A stretch of DNA of 64,000 nucleotides from Tillandsia leiboldiana (GCA_029204045.2 CM055074.1:15985164-16049163); one strand, 5' to 3'; shown: positions 11,873 to 23,828, numbered from the stretch's first letter. Made by a program: numbers and translations. The notes: generated from the sequence alone by a model not told the origin.

Positions 11873-14760
11873 TTCACGCCCCGGGGTCGAAACTGCGACC
11901 CGGGCTCGCCAACAGATCCGCCATCTGTACGGAAACTGCCGTACAGACGAAGCGTCTACCCTGCAAGTCAGATCTATAACTATGATGTATCAGAGCTGAA
12001 AAAAAGAACCAGTAGCTACAGAAATCCACTGAACATCTGATATAAAGTAATCTCCACTAAAACACAAATCCTCAATATACACAGTCTCAAAATCACTCAG
12101 ACTGTCCAGTACAAAAGTGGGAAATATAAATACAGGGTACATCTACTCTGACTCTCAAAACTGTAAGGAACTACTCAGCCACGTCCTACACCTCGATCAG
12201 CCGCCTCCCGCGCGAACCAAGCCGGAAAAGCTAACCACGGAACCTTTCACCGCAGCGGTGTGAGAACTACTGCAAAGGTAGTTCCCAGTGGGTACCGTCT
12301 CAATATCCACGGTATGGCCCACTAAGTCTACTGGAGGCACAACAGATAGGGTATGGCAGATAGATAGATAGATAAAAAGCTGGAAAGAAACTATAGCTAT
12401 CATGTCTCACATCATCATGCTCAAGAAACTCTACAATGATGAAGATGTGCATACACTCGCTACTGCTACATGCCTCAAGTATCATGCTCAAAGGAAAACT
12501 CATCTATGAACATGCTATGAAACTCACTCACACATATCACCCAATCCCAATGACTGTCCCTCTTTGGACCAGTCAATCAAGCCTGCGCTCATCTACTGCC
12601 GCGCAGCACCGTAGGAACGGACTTACGTAGGCATCCACTGCCGCACATCCCGGAGGAACGGACTTACGTAGGGTGTCCCTCTAGGACCATCTCAGTAATC
12701 ACATCGCAGCCTCGTCAGCTCGGTATCATCATCGCACCCTGGGGCGTAGCTCGAGGGGACGACCCCACCGAACTCAAGTATCTCAAGTATCTCATAACTG
12801 GCATAGAATGCCAGGCTCAGCAGGCTATAATCCACGATCAAACAGATCGGAACTCAATGCTCAACTAGCATAACTCAGTCGGAGAAAGACTCCACGACTC
12901 GAACAGAAAAGTCCAAACACTCACACAGCTATGTCGGAGAACCCTCAACGACTCAAGGCTATAACACACGATCAAACAGATCGGAACTCAATGCTCAACA
13001 AGCATACTCAGTCGGAGAAAGACTCCACGACTCGAACAGGAAAAGCCCAAACACTCTCACAGCTATGTCGGAGAACCCTCAACGACTCAATCTGATAATG
13101 CACAACCCGTGGCTGAGTCGGGAAACCTCCACGACTCGATCTGCCAGAGCCCCCAAAACTCTCACGGCTAAGTGGGAGAACCATCTCCACCACTAAATCA
13201 GAGCACAACCCATGATCTAGAGTAACCCAATCAGGGAATACATCCTCAATACCCCGCGAACTCAAGTATCTCAAAACTCTCTCATGACACTAGAAAGTCA
13301 TCTCATAATGCTCTAAAAATCCACTCGGCCCTCTGGCACGAGAACACATGCATCCTGAACCTACTCACCCCTCGGGAAGATCTCAATGTTTTAAAACTAT
13401 TTTCAAAACCCAGTTTTCCTTAAAACAGTTCCGACGATTTTTAAAACGGTTCAGATGCCAATATAAAGCCAACTAAACATGCAGTCTAGTGTCCAATCAC
13501 TTCTAGATCATGCTAAAAATATCTGGGGCTTGCAATTGTATTCCTACAATTTTCTAGGCAACTATCAGATTTACCAGCTATGCAAATAATTAAGCTAAAC
13601 ATGATCAACATGCATTCAATAGCTTTAAACGGGCATTCCATACATCTTGAAGAAATTCCAACCCACCTCAAATGCTTTCCGAAGGCCGCGCCGAAATCGG
13701 AGAAGAAAACGGGCGAAAACAGACGAAAAACTGCACTGTGCCTCTCGCGCGCACCGCGTGCCGTCGCGCGTCTCGGAAGAAATCCACGAAGCTCCGATCA
13801 ATCCTCTATCACACTCCCCAAGGTCTCAGCATGCCTCTGCTCAGCTCAAGAGGGTCCCCCACACGTGCGCAAGAAGCAGACAAATCCTCGGATTTGCGCA
13901 GTAACCTCCCTGCTTGCACCCGAGAGCACAGGGAGAGAGGGAGAGAAAGGATGGAAATTAACTCAAAATCCCAATCAATTCCATCAATAAAACCCAAGAG
14001 GAGAACTATCGAATCCAAATCCACAATCTCCAACAATTAATTTACCTCAATTGCTCCTCGCGAGCGCACGTTGACTCGGTCAACTCCCACAATGCACGAG
14101 CCTGCTTCTCCTTCTACTACTTCATCTTCTTCTTCTTCTCTGGCAGCAAGAAAGGAGGAGGAGATGATAAGGAATGAAGGGTGGAGAGGGAGCAAGAGTC
14201 TGGGTATAAAACATGACGGGAGTGGTTGGAACAGAAGAAGCCTATACCTCCAAGTACTGTGCACCAATCCGAGCTCTTTTCGGGCATTTCCAGAGTCTGT
14301 GTTCGGGTACCAGCATTTGGGTACCGGAACACCACCTCTGGTTCCGGTACCAGGCAGCTGGTTCCGGAACCAAGGGGCCAGTTCCGGAACCAACTGCTGG
14401 TTCCGGAACCCAGCCACCCAGAACCTCCAGAATCCTGCCAGAACCTTCCCGAATCGCGCCGATAACTCACTTCCTCGCCCCGGGACCTCCGCATCACCCC
14501 GAAACCAACCGAACACCTCTGTAAAATCATAATACACATGTCCCAAGGGATCAACTCACAACAAACCCATCCATGAAACCAATGCTTGACCCGCAAGCTC
14601 TCAATCCGACGCCAACTCACTTTTCTACAAGAATACTTCCGCGTCGCTCCGGGACCACCCGAACCTCTCTGTAAATACAAACAGAAACTGCTAAAGGTAT
14701 TTCCACATACCAGGCTGCCACGTGGAGTCGGCACACTGCCCGAAGCTCCGGTACTCTACA
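11873..14760 (-). repeat. 5' LTR of element B (right on the + strand)
   Basis: This is the second LTR, ending in CTCTACA at 14760. At its start, one G of the expected TGTCACG is missing (TTCACG at 11873). It is nearly identical to the left LTR. Many of the differences are one-base gains or losses, and they are dense between about 12100 and 12420. The LTR carries the same double hairpin and the same CCGG-centred palindromes. Confidence 0.92.
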
Positions 14761-14765
14761 CTATG
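14761..14765. repeat. Target-site duplication CTATG, right side of B
   Basis: This is an exact copy of 5030-5034, directly abutting the CA end of the right LTR. The D LTR sequence resumes here. Confidence 0.92.
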
Positions 14766-15884
14766 TTTACTAGTCTATTCTCAACTCACTACTTACCTTA
14801 GGTTTCCTTTACCTAAGTCTTATATCATGCTCATCCTATAGTCCTTGACTCTATGTTCACTCTATCCAAAGTCCTTAGGTTACTCCTAAGATAATTGCCA
14901 CTCATTCAATCCAAGATAAACTTCTAAGTTTGATTCACTCATTAACCCTGAGTCTAAGTTTTCTCCTAGTCTTACTACCAACATGTCCTTTTCCTTATGC
15001 TTTCACATGATTCCTAGGCTATACCCTAACATGATCACAATCATGAAATAATAAATCCCTTCTTATGCATGCGATTATTTCCATCTCAATCATGAATAAT
15101 ATTCATCGTCTATGTAGATAAATCAAAATTTCATTTCCCTCTATATTCATTTAAACATGTAAATACATCATCTATTTTCCTTTTTCCATCATTCATATCA
15201 CAATTAAAATTACACTACACTAGCATGCTTACTATAATGCTTCAAAATCAAAAGCAGAGGAAAAAGTGGAGAGGTCACCCATTTTCGGTAGAATCCCCCA
15301 CCTCGGTGTGTTCTTTTGGTCCTTGAAGGAGACAATCTCAGCTCCTTGGATCCGCGAGGCTTCCCTACATTGTAAGGAAGGCAAAAGATAAAGCAATGCT
15401 TTTACGTGATTCACAAATTCAATAAGGCGGTAAACTAACCCCTTTTGACAAGAAAAAAGGGAAAACCCCTATTAGATCACTTTTCCCCACAAAAAGGCTA
15501 CTTTTTGATTGTTTACAGAAATGGAGAAAGATGATCATCCCATGGCATGTTGCCAAAAAGAAACTTGCTCAACTCGATCCGGGGTCAAAATGCCCTCAAA
15601 TTTTTAGAAAAGCTCAATTTGAGCAATTTCCCCAATTACCGATTTTGCATATTGGCAAAATCAATAATTTGCATTAAAAAATTGGAGAGAAACTCAATTT
15701 GGGCAATTTCCCCCCATTACCGATTTTGGGCAATTTCCCCCAATCACTAATCTTGCAAAGAAAAGAAGAAGAAATTTCTTCTTTCTTCTTTTTCTTCTCT
15801 TTTTTTTTTCCTTCTCATTTCTTCTCTTTTTCTCTTTCTCTTCTCTTTTTTTTTTTTGTCAATTCCCCTTGCTGCCTGGTGCTG

Positions 15885-16170
15885 GCCCTAGCAGCAGCAG
15901 CCAATGCTGCTGCTGCAGGCCCTAGCAGCAGCAGCCCATGCTGCTGCTGCTGGCATTGCTGGCAGCAGCAGCTAGAGCTGCTGCTGCTAGCCCCCACCAG
16001 CAGCAGCTCGAGCTGCTGCTGCTGGTGGCTCAACCAGCAGCAGCTGCTGGTGGCCCCGCCAGCACAGCAGCTCAAGCTGCTGCTGCTGGTGGCATTGCTG
16101 CGCAGCAGCCTAGAGCTGCTGCTGCAGGCCCTGCTGGCAGCAGCAGCACAAGCTGCTGCTGCTAGCAGAG
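15885..16170. repeat. Interrupted GCT/CAG cluster with inverted blocks
   Basis: Short runs of GCTGCTGCTGC alternate with runs of CAGCAGCAGC over about 280 bp, joined by tetranucleotide spacers such as TAGA, CTCG and AAGC. Neighbouring blocks can pair, so the stretch can fold into several stem-loops. It lies inside the D LTR, between CT-rich runs (15770-15860) and GA/CT-rich runs (16170-16400). The + and - reading frames give poly-Ala, poly-Leu or poly-Ser peptides. These reflect the repeat and not a gene. Confidence 0.85.
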
Positions 16171-17574
16171 GTTAGAGTGAGAGAGAGAGAGAGAACAACA
16201 CCGTAACAAAAAAAAACTGAGAGGGAGAGGGAGAGAGAGAGTTAGCCATCTTCTTCTTCTTCTCTTCTTCTCCTTTCTTCTTTCTCTCTCTTTCTTCTTC
16301 TTTTTCTTCTTCTCCTTCTTCTTTCGTTTCATGCTCAAACAGAGAGGGGAGAGAGAGAGAGAGAGTGAGGGTTCAAGTGGGAGAGAGAGAGAGAGCATTT
16401 AATCTCTGCAGGCGGTGGTTGGGGGGATGAATTTACTCATTGCCCCCCAATTTCAAAAAAAATCCAAAACTGCCCTCAATTTCTGCAGCATTTTCCTGCA
16501 GAAAGGAAATTCGGATAGCCCTCTTTCTCCGCATTTTGCCGCCAACTGGGAAATCAAAATCGTAATTTTTCTTCCCGCCTTTAATCTACAAATTTTTATT
16601 AAACTTTCCATGATTTGTTTAAATTTTGGACTACTCACTAAGCCCTCGAAAGAGGGCCCCGAAAAAGCTTCGCAATCAACTGCACTGTCAAAAACTGCAG
16701 TTTCAGAATTCACGAAGCATTTTTCTTCGCTTCGTTCTCCAATTTTTCCTTAATTGCTCACCAAGGTTTTTTCACCCCTTTTAATCAGAAACTTTTGTGA
16801 GACACTCCACGATTTCTTTTAAATTTTGGGCCACTCTAAGCCCTCAAAAGAGAGTCCCGAAAAGGCTTCGCGATCACTGCATTGTCAAAAACTGCAGTTT
16901 CAGAATTCACGAAGCATTTTCTTCGCTTCATTCTCCAATTTTTCCTTAATCGCTCACCTAGGATTTTCATCCCTTTTAATCAGAAAAATTTTGTGAGACA
17001 CCCCACTTTCTTTTAAATTTTTCGGCCAATCTAAGCCCTCGAAAGAGAGCCCCGAAAAGGCTTCATGATCACAAATTTCAGAAATTCCAGAATTTGCTTA
17101 GTCCTCGGGGTTCAAGTCACTTTTCGACCCGATGCCCTTCGCGTCAGCCCGAAATGCCCGAACTCAACTGTATCATATTTTAAACATGTTACAAGTCTTC
17201 TCGCTGCATTTCGCCATTTTGCGAATTCGGCAAACGTGGGTCTACCTTTTACAAGCTTGAAGCTTCGATTTCCAACTACAACTCACTTTTCGACTCGATG
17301 GCTTTTGTATCGATTCGAAATGCTTCCAACTCACTTGTAATTACATTTGAAATGTGTTACAAATTTTTTGCTGAATTTCGCACTTTTTGCGGAAATCGCC
17401 AAACAATGACCTAAGCTTCACAATTGAAGCTTCAAATTCTCAACTCCAACTCACTTTTCGACTCGATACTTTTGCATCGATTCGAAATGCTTCCACTCAC
17501 TTGTAATTACATTTGAAATGCGTTACAAGTATTTTTGCTGAATTTCGCCTTTTGGCGGAAATCGATGTACTACA

Positions 17575-19419
17575 CTCTCCCCTATTTTGAATAAACCATA
17601 ATTTAGCACTTTTCTCCGAATCCAATAAAAATAGTATTTCATACCATTTTTATTTATATTATTTATATACCATAATCTGGTACATTACATTCTACGCCCC
17701 TTAAAATAAGTTTCGTCCTCGAAACTTGAATCACATCTCGACTCCTTCTTGATCGAGAGGGAGGAATTTTGCCCTCACTACTGGGCTCACTGTATATATC
17801 GTGACCGACTTCAATTGCCTGCTCGGTGAGACTACATGAGCAACTCATTCATGAATCCCAATCTTAATCCAGGACAAACTCAGATCTGGTGTGTGGCCAC
17901 TTTCACCAAATAGGTGAAAGGCACAGTTGAGCACTTGCTCTCTCCATTACCACGAATTGCCCCGTCTTTTTCTGCGAAATTTCCACTTTAATTCCGCCAT
18001 CACACTTTCACAATGAGGTTGCATCTGCAACCAATTATATTTACCGCATATTTCGGTCGCTCCGCTACCTAATGTGGAGGGCAAAGGCCAATCCACGAGT
18101 TCTCAGCTATCTCCCACACGCTACTAGCGCTCGTCGGTCCACGAGTTACTAGCTAACCCGTCTATTTCGGACTACTAATAAGTCCACAGACCGCGGTCCA
18201 ATAGGGGCCTATAGCCCAAATACTAGCCTAACCCTGTGCAACGGCTCTCTCTAGCACGCAGACCCATCGTCATACGGTAGATCCACACTTAGGATTACTA
18301 CACCAATACTCCTACTAGGAGCTACAATACTCAATCATCACTAGCACTACGGCCTGATCACATCACACACTCTCAGTGTACTAACAGCCTCAAGGCTCAC
18401 ACGTGGCATTCACGTTCCCGGGGTCATCGCTCGACTACGCCCCGACGAAATCTCTATCATGCCCGCCCTCGGTCTCGGGCCGCTGTCTCTCACAGCCGAC
18501 TGCGCCTGCCCACTTGGCTACAGGCCCACAGTCCCAAAACATGGTCCAGGCACGGATCGTCCCAAGCTAACCCTCTAATCGTCGCCACGCGACCCCTACG
18601 CTCACTAAGCAAAAACAACAACTAGTCGTCAATCTACGACCCGAACTTCTGTATCCACTCTGGCCACACAGGGCAAAGGCTCACATGCCACCTAATCAGC
18701 TCTCTCTGGCTAAATGATACTTGTGCTCCATGAGCACCCAAACAGTTGGGCCTCCAGCGCCCCTATGCTAACTCGCAAATATCTAGTGTTTAAGCAACTT
18801 GCTTATACACGCTATGACTCCTTACACCTCCCCCAACTAGGTTGAGGCACCACGAATAACTGTCCACCACTCGGGTGATTAACTCGCAAATCCTGCAGTG
18901 GCAATCCTTGCCATACCAACACACCGTCCATCAGAACGGCGCACAAAACTCTCGCTCTTTCGAGAGGTTCCCTCATCTTGAACCTACTCTAGGCCTCACC
19001 AACACTACTATGCCAACCTAGCCACAATCAACACGCCACAACGGTCACTACCGTCATCAGGTGCGAACCCACGCCGCCTGGCCCCCGTATCTTCTTTCCC
19101 TAATCCTTGTGCACAATACTTGGTTCTCGCAACATAGAGATCCCCATTTACCTTCATGAGTCTTCTCTCACTGGACCCTACTAACCACACTTTGCCAGCA
19201 ATTCCAGCTGACACAAGCACAAAGCACCCCTATGCCGTAAGGTGCAGGGTCCACGCCTGCCAAAAGTTCGACGGCCCACTGCCACCTCGGTCTACTGTCG
19301 GCCCTAAACGCTGCGACGCGTATACTCAGGCCTCATTTATGCAGCTCCTCAGCTTGCTGCGCTACCAGCCACTGAGCCTATTGTTCTGCTCCGACTGTCA
19401 CCCTGACGCCACTCTAGGC
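17575..19419 (-). mobile_element. Interior 3' end of Gypsy element D
   Basis: Read on the minus strand, the sequence next to the D LTR has a purine run (AATAGGGGAGAG, 17575-17587). Further in is a second PPT-like unit with TTTCGAGGACGAAAC (about 17700-17730), the signature that precedes the PPT in the other Gypsy elements. The remainder to the gap is heavily decayed. I can recognise no pol domain with confidence and no host gene. The element is cut by the assembly gap. Confidence 0.6.
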
Positions 19420-19519
19420 NNNNNNNNNNNNNNNNNNNNNNNNNNNNNNNNNNNNNNNNNNNNNNNNNNNNNNNNNNNNNNNNNNNNNNNNNNNNNNNNN
19501 NNNNNNNNNNNNNNNNNNN
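19420..19519. other. Assembly gap, 100 N
   Basis: Exactly 100 unknown bases. This is the usual placeholder for a scaffold gap of unknown size. The sequence on the left belongs to element D and that on the right to element E, so the two sides need not be close neighbours. Confidence 0.98.
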
Positions 19520-20301
19520 CCCCGTGTCCGGGGGCATCAATCAACACTAAAGAGACGCCACACCCTAACAACGATGGAAGGCCACTATGGGTTGATAAAA
19601 CCTTAACTTAATATTTTATTTAGGGAGATTTGTTATCTCATCAGTTTAATTGATTAAAATGTACATCTCATGCAAACCATGCATCATATGCACATAATCA
19701 GCATATTATATTTAAAATAACTACGGTGATGATCATGGGATTTGAACATTTGATTCGAGCCTGAGCAAAAGGCCGGATCGGGTCAGAGGGTATAACACAC
19801 AAAAACTTGCTCGCATCTTTGATCCGATGGGAGTAGATCACCTCTTGTCGGCTCCGTCGATCCAATATTTGGATCCAAAACCAACTTGATCTGCACGCAT
19901 CACAATCTGGAATGGAAACAAATCGTCATGGACCTAGAACTACCCCTTTAACCGTTTAATTTTGCAACAATACAATACAACCCCATAATAATAATGATGT
20001 TGACGCGCAGGTCTCCCAAATTACATAATTTAATTGGTGCACGCAGGCACTCAAAAGGAATCGAACACGGGTCTTGGATTAAATTACACCCATTCAAATC
20101 ATCACAAAGGTTGCTATTCATGATCATACTCATACACACACAGGCATATAAAATAAATTCTCTAATTCGATTTCTAATTAATTGGGTTTCAAAACAATCA
20201 AAAATATATCAAAAGCAATCTTCATTGTTTTGATTTTGACGTTCCAGAAAAACAAATCAACATCGAAAAAGAGATAGATCTAAAAAACAAACGATGAGGG
20301 T

Positions 20302-20314
20302 GGCTCTGATACCA
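20302..20314 (-). other. tRNA-iMet primer binding site of element E
   Basis: The minus strand reads TGGTATCAGAGCC immediately after the LTR end, with no spacer. This fixes the orientation of E. Confidence 0.9.
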
Positions 20315-20555
20315 TGTAAGAAAAATACGGATATAAGCGCAGCGGAAGAAAGAAACGCAATTAAAATTTTTTTAAACCAAGATCATCTCAAATTCTAACT
20401 TAAGAATATACTTATATCTCATTAAATCAAGGACGATCATGGACACATCAAACATGAATGGCAAAAATGCCCAAATATAATAAAGATCAAGTACAAATAT
20501 GTCCATATAATAAAATGCGTCAGCCTGATAGGCGTTTGCGGGCATACAACTAACA
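20315..20555 (-). repeat. 5' LTR of element E, 241 bp
   Basis: On the minus strand it starts TGTTAGTTGTATG and ends TTTTTCTTACA, so it has TG...CA ends and is directly followed by a PBS. The five bases on its outer side (GTTGC, 20556-20560) would be the target duplication. The second copy lies beyond the gap and cannot be checked. Confidence 0.82.
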
Positions 20556-22300
20556 GTTGCTCCTGATGAAGTCGTCTTGCGCGGTGAACTACAAGTCTCT
20601 TTTCATTTGAAAAGTTTTGCTTTGATTTCGGAAAGGACCTTTTGGTAGTTGAGCAAGAGGTGCTGAGTGAGCGTTCGACTCCCGTCTTGCATATCTTCTT
20701 ATGTGCCCTGAAAACACCACAACGAAAACATACCTTAGATTTGACGATCCCAAGAGATGAAGTAGGTTTTTGTCGTTGTTTTGTCTTGAATTCCGGTGCT
20801 CGGAGGATGGAGTAGATACCGACTGAGGCACAAAACTGTCTCACTCGAACTTGGACTGTTCCAGTTTGGAGTGTATCCGAGGCCGAACCCTATTTTGATT
20901 GACCAAGACAAGAAGTCTATCCAACTTACTCCTTCCTGAAGAGAATCGCTGTAAGTCATTCTTGAGTTGGAAAATGGTCTTTGTCATTTCCAGGTATCCT
21001 GTCGAGCCTCGTTGTAGAGCTTTGAAAAGTGATTCGCGTTATCCACCAGATTTGTATGTTCCTTTTCAAGTTGCTCATTGGACTCTTGAGGGAAGCATTT
21101 TCTTTTATCAGGTATTTCCCTTTCCACTTCAAGAGCGTTTGAGAGAGAAGTCGCTCTTTTTGCTTCTTCTTCGAGATCATGCAATCTCCCTCTCAAACTC
21201 TTGTTTTGCTTAGCCACTTTCTTTGAGTCCCTCAAAAGTCTGTGGTAGGCTAGAGCAAACTCTTCACCTTCCGAATCATCCGATTCATTGTCCATTGCAT
21301 TCTTTTCAACAGTGGAGTTGGACAATGATTCAGACGTACTTGCCATAAAGCACATGAATGGTGAAGATGTGGACGCGTGGAATGCCGTGGAGCTTTTTTC
21401 TTCATCACTTGAAGACGACTCATTTGACGTTGAGTTGTCATCCCAAGTGACGACTTGCATCGCCTTCTTCTTTGCCGGATACTTGTTAGGACACTCCGTT
21501 GCAATGTGGCCGTAGCCTCGACATTTGAAGCATTGCAGTTGTCCTTCTGAACTTTCTTATCCTTTGAGAAGTTCTCCTGCTTTCTTGACTTGTGACTGGA
21601 GTACCCTTGCCTTTGTTCCACTTTCTGAAGGATGGAGATTTGCTTGAATTACCCCTTCGAAGTTGCGGCGAAATTCCTTGTCAAGAGAGCGAGTGCTTCT
21701 CAAATTCCTCCATAGAAAGGTTCTCGTCATCGTCCGAGGAGGATGTATCCGCGTCTTCTTCCTTAGTTGTTTTCAACGCATAACCTGAAGACTTAGAAGT
21801 GGATGCTTTTCCAGAAGACTTGTTAGTATTAAAGTCATTTCATAAGTTTGTAATGAACCAACTAATTCTTCTACACGTATTTGCGTCCGGGTTGTTTAAT
21901 AGTTTCAATGGCAGTAACCTTTGGGCGAAATCGTTCAGGAAGAGTTCTTAAGATTTTTCTTACAATCTTAATTCTGGAATCTTCTCTCCCAGATTAGCAC
22001 ATGAGTTTACGATGTCTTGCAATCGTGTATAGTAGTCCGTGAAAGATTCATTTTTCTGCAATCAAAATAGAGTCAAACTTGCTCGTAAGCATCGCAGTTC
22101 TGAATCTTCACGAGGTTAGTTCCCTCATGTGTAACCTGGAGACCATCCCAGATTTCTTTCGCAGTCTCACATGCCGAGACGCGAGAGAATTCAGTTTGAG
22201 ATAAGGCATTAAAAATAGCATTTAATTCCCTTGCCATTGTAAGAAGATAACTCAAACTCTTCCTTGGTCCATTTCGACCTAGGTTTTACGGTGTGAACAT
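20556..22300 (-). pseudogene. Decayed gag of element F
   Basis: The UBN2-type gag core is readable at about 22073-22255 (ETAKEIWDGLQVTHEGT), with its continuation near 21930-22060 (SFTDYYTRLQDIVNS, in another frame). A good CCHC zinc knuckle is encoded at about 21480-21530 (CFKCRGYGHIATEC). It is followed by an acidic Ser/Glu-rich stretch and a Lys/Glu/Leu-rich, probably coiled-coil segment (20984-21460). A second zinc-knuckle-like remnant lies near 20720-20745 (CFRCGVF then H and C). Several frameshifts and stops separate these parts, so no capsid protein can be made. Gag would package the element's RNA. Confidence 0.8.
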
Positions 22301-22478
22301 CAGAGATAGTTCAGTTGGATTAGTCCATCCTGATTCAATTGAATGCCACACCTTTCGTCGATGGAAGATAAAAAGGCTTTCATCCGTACTTGTCCAGTAC
22401 GCATAATTTGTTCCATCAAAGAAAGGGGGTCGATTGATGTTTCCACCTTCAACCATTGTTCACAAACCCCCTATTCCC

Positions 22479-22490
22479 GCTCTGATACCA
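22479..22490 (-). other. tRNA-iMet primer binding site of element F
   Basis: The minus strand reads TGGTATCAGAGC two bases from the LTR end at 22493. It defines the adjacent LTR as the 5' LTR. Confidence 0.9.
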
Positions 22491-22492
22491 CT

Positions 22493-23828
22493 TGTTGGGT
22501 CGTATATACTACGGATCTAAATAGGGGAGAAACACCTAGAGGGGGGTGAAGGGTGTAAACGTAAAAACACTCAAAAATCGTTGCGATAAAAAACCAATGC
22601 GGAAATGAAAAATAACTCGCAAGATTTTTACGTGGAAAACTCCATCACCGGAGTAAAAAACCACGGGACCGATAACACGGCAGAAATCCACTAGAATTAA
22701 AACACGTACAAGGTGATTTACCGTACACACTTACGACTCAACCTTTTCCATACGCTCCTAGAGGATCTCTTCTCGCTCGCTCCAGACGCTTCTCGAATCC
22801 CGATCTGCGCCAACGCCGAATCCACGGCGTCCAACGTCGAATCCACGACGTCCGACCGCAAACCACGGTCTTCACCCAATAGACCTTCGAATCACGAACG
22901 TGCCTCGCTCCGAATCCAGAGAGCGAATGAACCTTGAATCCACAAGGACACGCGAATCCACGCGCGCGATTTTGGGGTAATCGTTGTTTTTTGGGTGGTG
23001 ATGATCCGCCGAATACTTAGATCAAAGATAGATCGGAAATACCATCTAAGTATTCATTAGTTTGATTCAACTCAAGATGTGAGTATGAAAACCTAGAATC
23101 AAACTAATCAATATAGATGAGAAACATAGAGTATTCTCTAAATGATTCCTTTCTTCTCTATATGTGGATCTATAGCCGTATAGATGATACATGAAAATGA
23201 CGGCTATGTGGATTGACCCTAGAAAGAAAGACATAGGGTCTATTATAGGTTAGTTAAAACCCTAGGAAGGAGATAAGAATCAAAAACCTGCCATTTCTGG
23301 AATTTTACGGACGGCGATCCGGATCGTGATAACTGAGATCCGGATCCGTCATAACGAAACAGCCAATTCCAGAAAACATGAAGGTTCGGGATCCGGATCA
23401 TGTGACTACGATCCGGATCGTTCATACAGTTCACCAAACATCAACGTTCGGGATCCGGATTGCGAAGCAAGATCCGGATCGTTCAAGGTAGATGGTAAAC
23501 TCAACGTTCGGGATCCGGATCAAGAGACTACGATCCGGATTGCGACGATGTATGAACGAACCACTTCGGGATCCGGATCGAACAGCCTGATCGGATCCTG
23601 AACATGTCCCAAGTCCAGTTTTTGATTTTTATGCAATGAAAGATTCTTCCAAGTGTTTCTACACTACAAGAAGTATTCGGATCACACAAATTCTTTAGTT
23701 AAACATACCTGATCCTTTTGAATTCTTCTTTCTTGAGATTGAGTTAAACGATCCAACTTTCTTCACCTTCAATCTTCAAGACTTGAGACTTTCACACGAA
23801 ACTACGCCAACTCAAATTCCGTACAACA
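22493..23828 (-). repeat. 5' LTR of element F, about 1.34 kb
   Basis: The minus strand starts TGTTGTACGGAATTTG and ends ACCCAACA. It is an inverted, diverged copy of the LTR at 34906-36254. It contains a cluster of GATCCGGATC palindromes (about 23306-23600) and, nearer the PBS, tandem GTGGATTCG-type units (about 22790-22960). The TATA region seen in the G copy (CCTATAAATAG) is damaged here. Confidence 0.88.
23306..23602. repeat. GATCCGGATC palindrome array in F LTR
   Basis: About ten copies of GATCCGGATC or one-base variants are spread over 300 bp. They come mostly in pairs about 20 bp apart, with about 60 bp between pairs. The matching array in G is at about 35131-35415. The units are self-complementary and hold a central CCGG. 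Confidence 0.82.

Larger units (their letters stand above)
5035..14760 (-). mobile_element. Complete Ty3/Gypsy LTR retrotransposon B
   Basis: The element has two LTRs of about 2.89 kb (5035-7921 and 11873-14760), a PBS next to the right LTR, a polypurine tract next to the left LTR, and matching CTATG target duplications. Its transcript therefore reads on the minus strand. The 3.95-kb interior holds only broken Gypsy pol remnants, so this copy is non-autonomous. The LTRs are almost identical, and most differences are single-base indels rather than substitutions, which points to a recent insertion. It sits inside the LTR of element D. The end of pol (RPVRILARETRELR, then PHLFE) looks like that of chromovirus-type Gypsy elements. 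That clade assignment is inference. Confidence 0.93.
3276..17574 (-). repeat. LTR of Gypsy element D, split by element B
   Basis: On the + strand this LTR runs from TGTCACGCCCCG at 3276 to a terminus ending TACA at 17574. It is read on the minus strand, because a PPT-like run (ctctcccctatttt) follows the right end. Element B occupies 5035-14760, and the D sequence resumes after the CTATG duplication, which leaves an LTR of about 4.57 kb. There is no PBS next to 3276, so this is a 3' LTR. Inside it are three to four diverged tandem units around 16620-17090, each holding TTCACGAAGCATTTT, and a second repeated block at 17110-17565 (TTTTCGACTCGAT). A GCT/CAG-rich stretch lies at about 15885-16165, flanked by long CT and GA runs. 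I see no coding sequence here. Confidence 0.78.
19520..20555 (-). mobile_element. LTR-retrotransposon fragment E (5' LTR and leader)
   Basis: A short LTR at 20315-20555 is followed on the minus strand by a PBS (20302-20314) and about 780 bp of AT-rich leader that runs into the gap. There is no coding domain in the visible leader. The short LTR suggests a Copia-type or non-autonomous element; the class is inference. It is inserted in the gag region of element F, because F sequence begins right at 20556. Confidence 0.75.
20556..23828 (-). mobile_element. Sirevirus-like Copia element F (5' LTR and gag)
   Basis: On the minus strand the order is LTR (23828 to 22493), PBS (22490 to 22479), leader and a long gag. 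The gag has a CCHC zinc knuckle and a coiled-coil-like acidic region, as in the Sirevirus (SIRE/Maximus) lineage. The LTR is the same family as that of element G at 34906-36254, but in the opposite orientation. The left side is cut by element E. The right end is exactly the LTR terminus and adjoins truncated element A, so F is best read as an insertion into the 5' LTR of A. Confidence 0.82.

Noticed and set aside
15699..16175. 158-codon open frame rich in Ala, Ser, Leu and Cys
   Set aside because: It is only the translation of the GCT/CAG repeat and the T/C-rich run before it. All frames are open there.
17575..19419. Host gene in the D interior
   Set aside because: No frame longer than about 70 codons, no splice-bounded islands, and PPT-like motifs of a Gypsy element at its edge.
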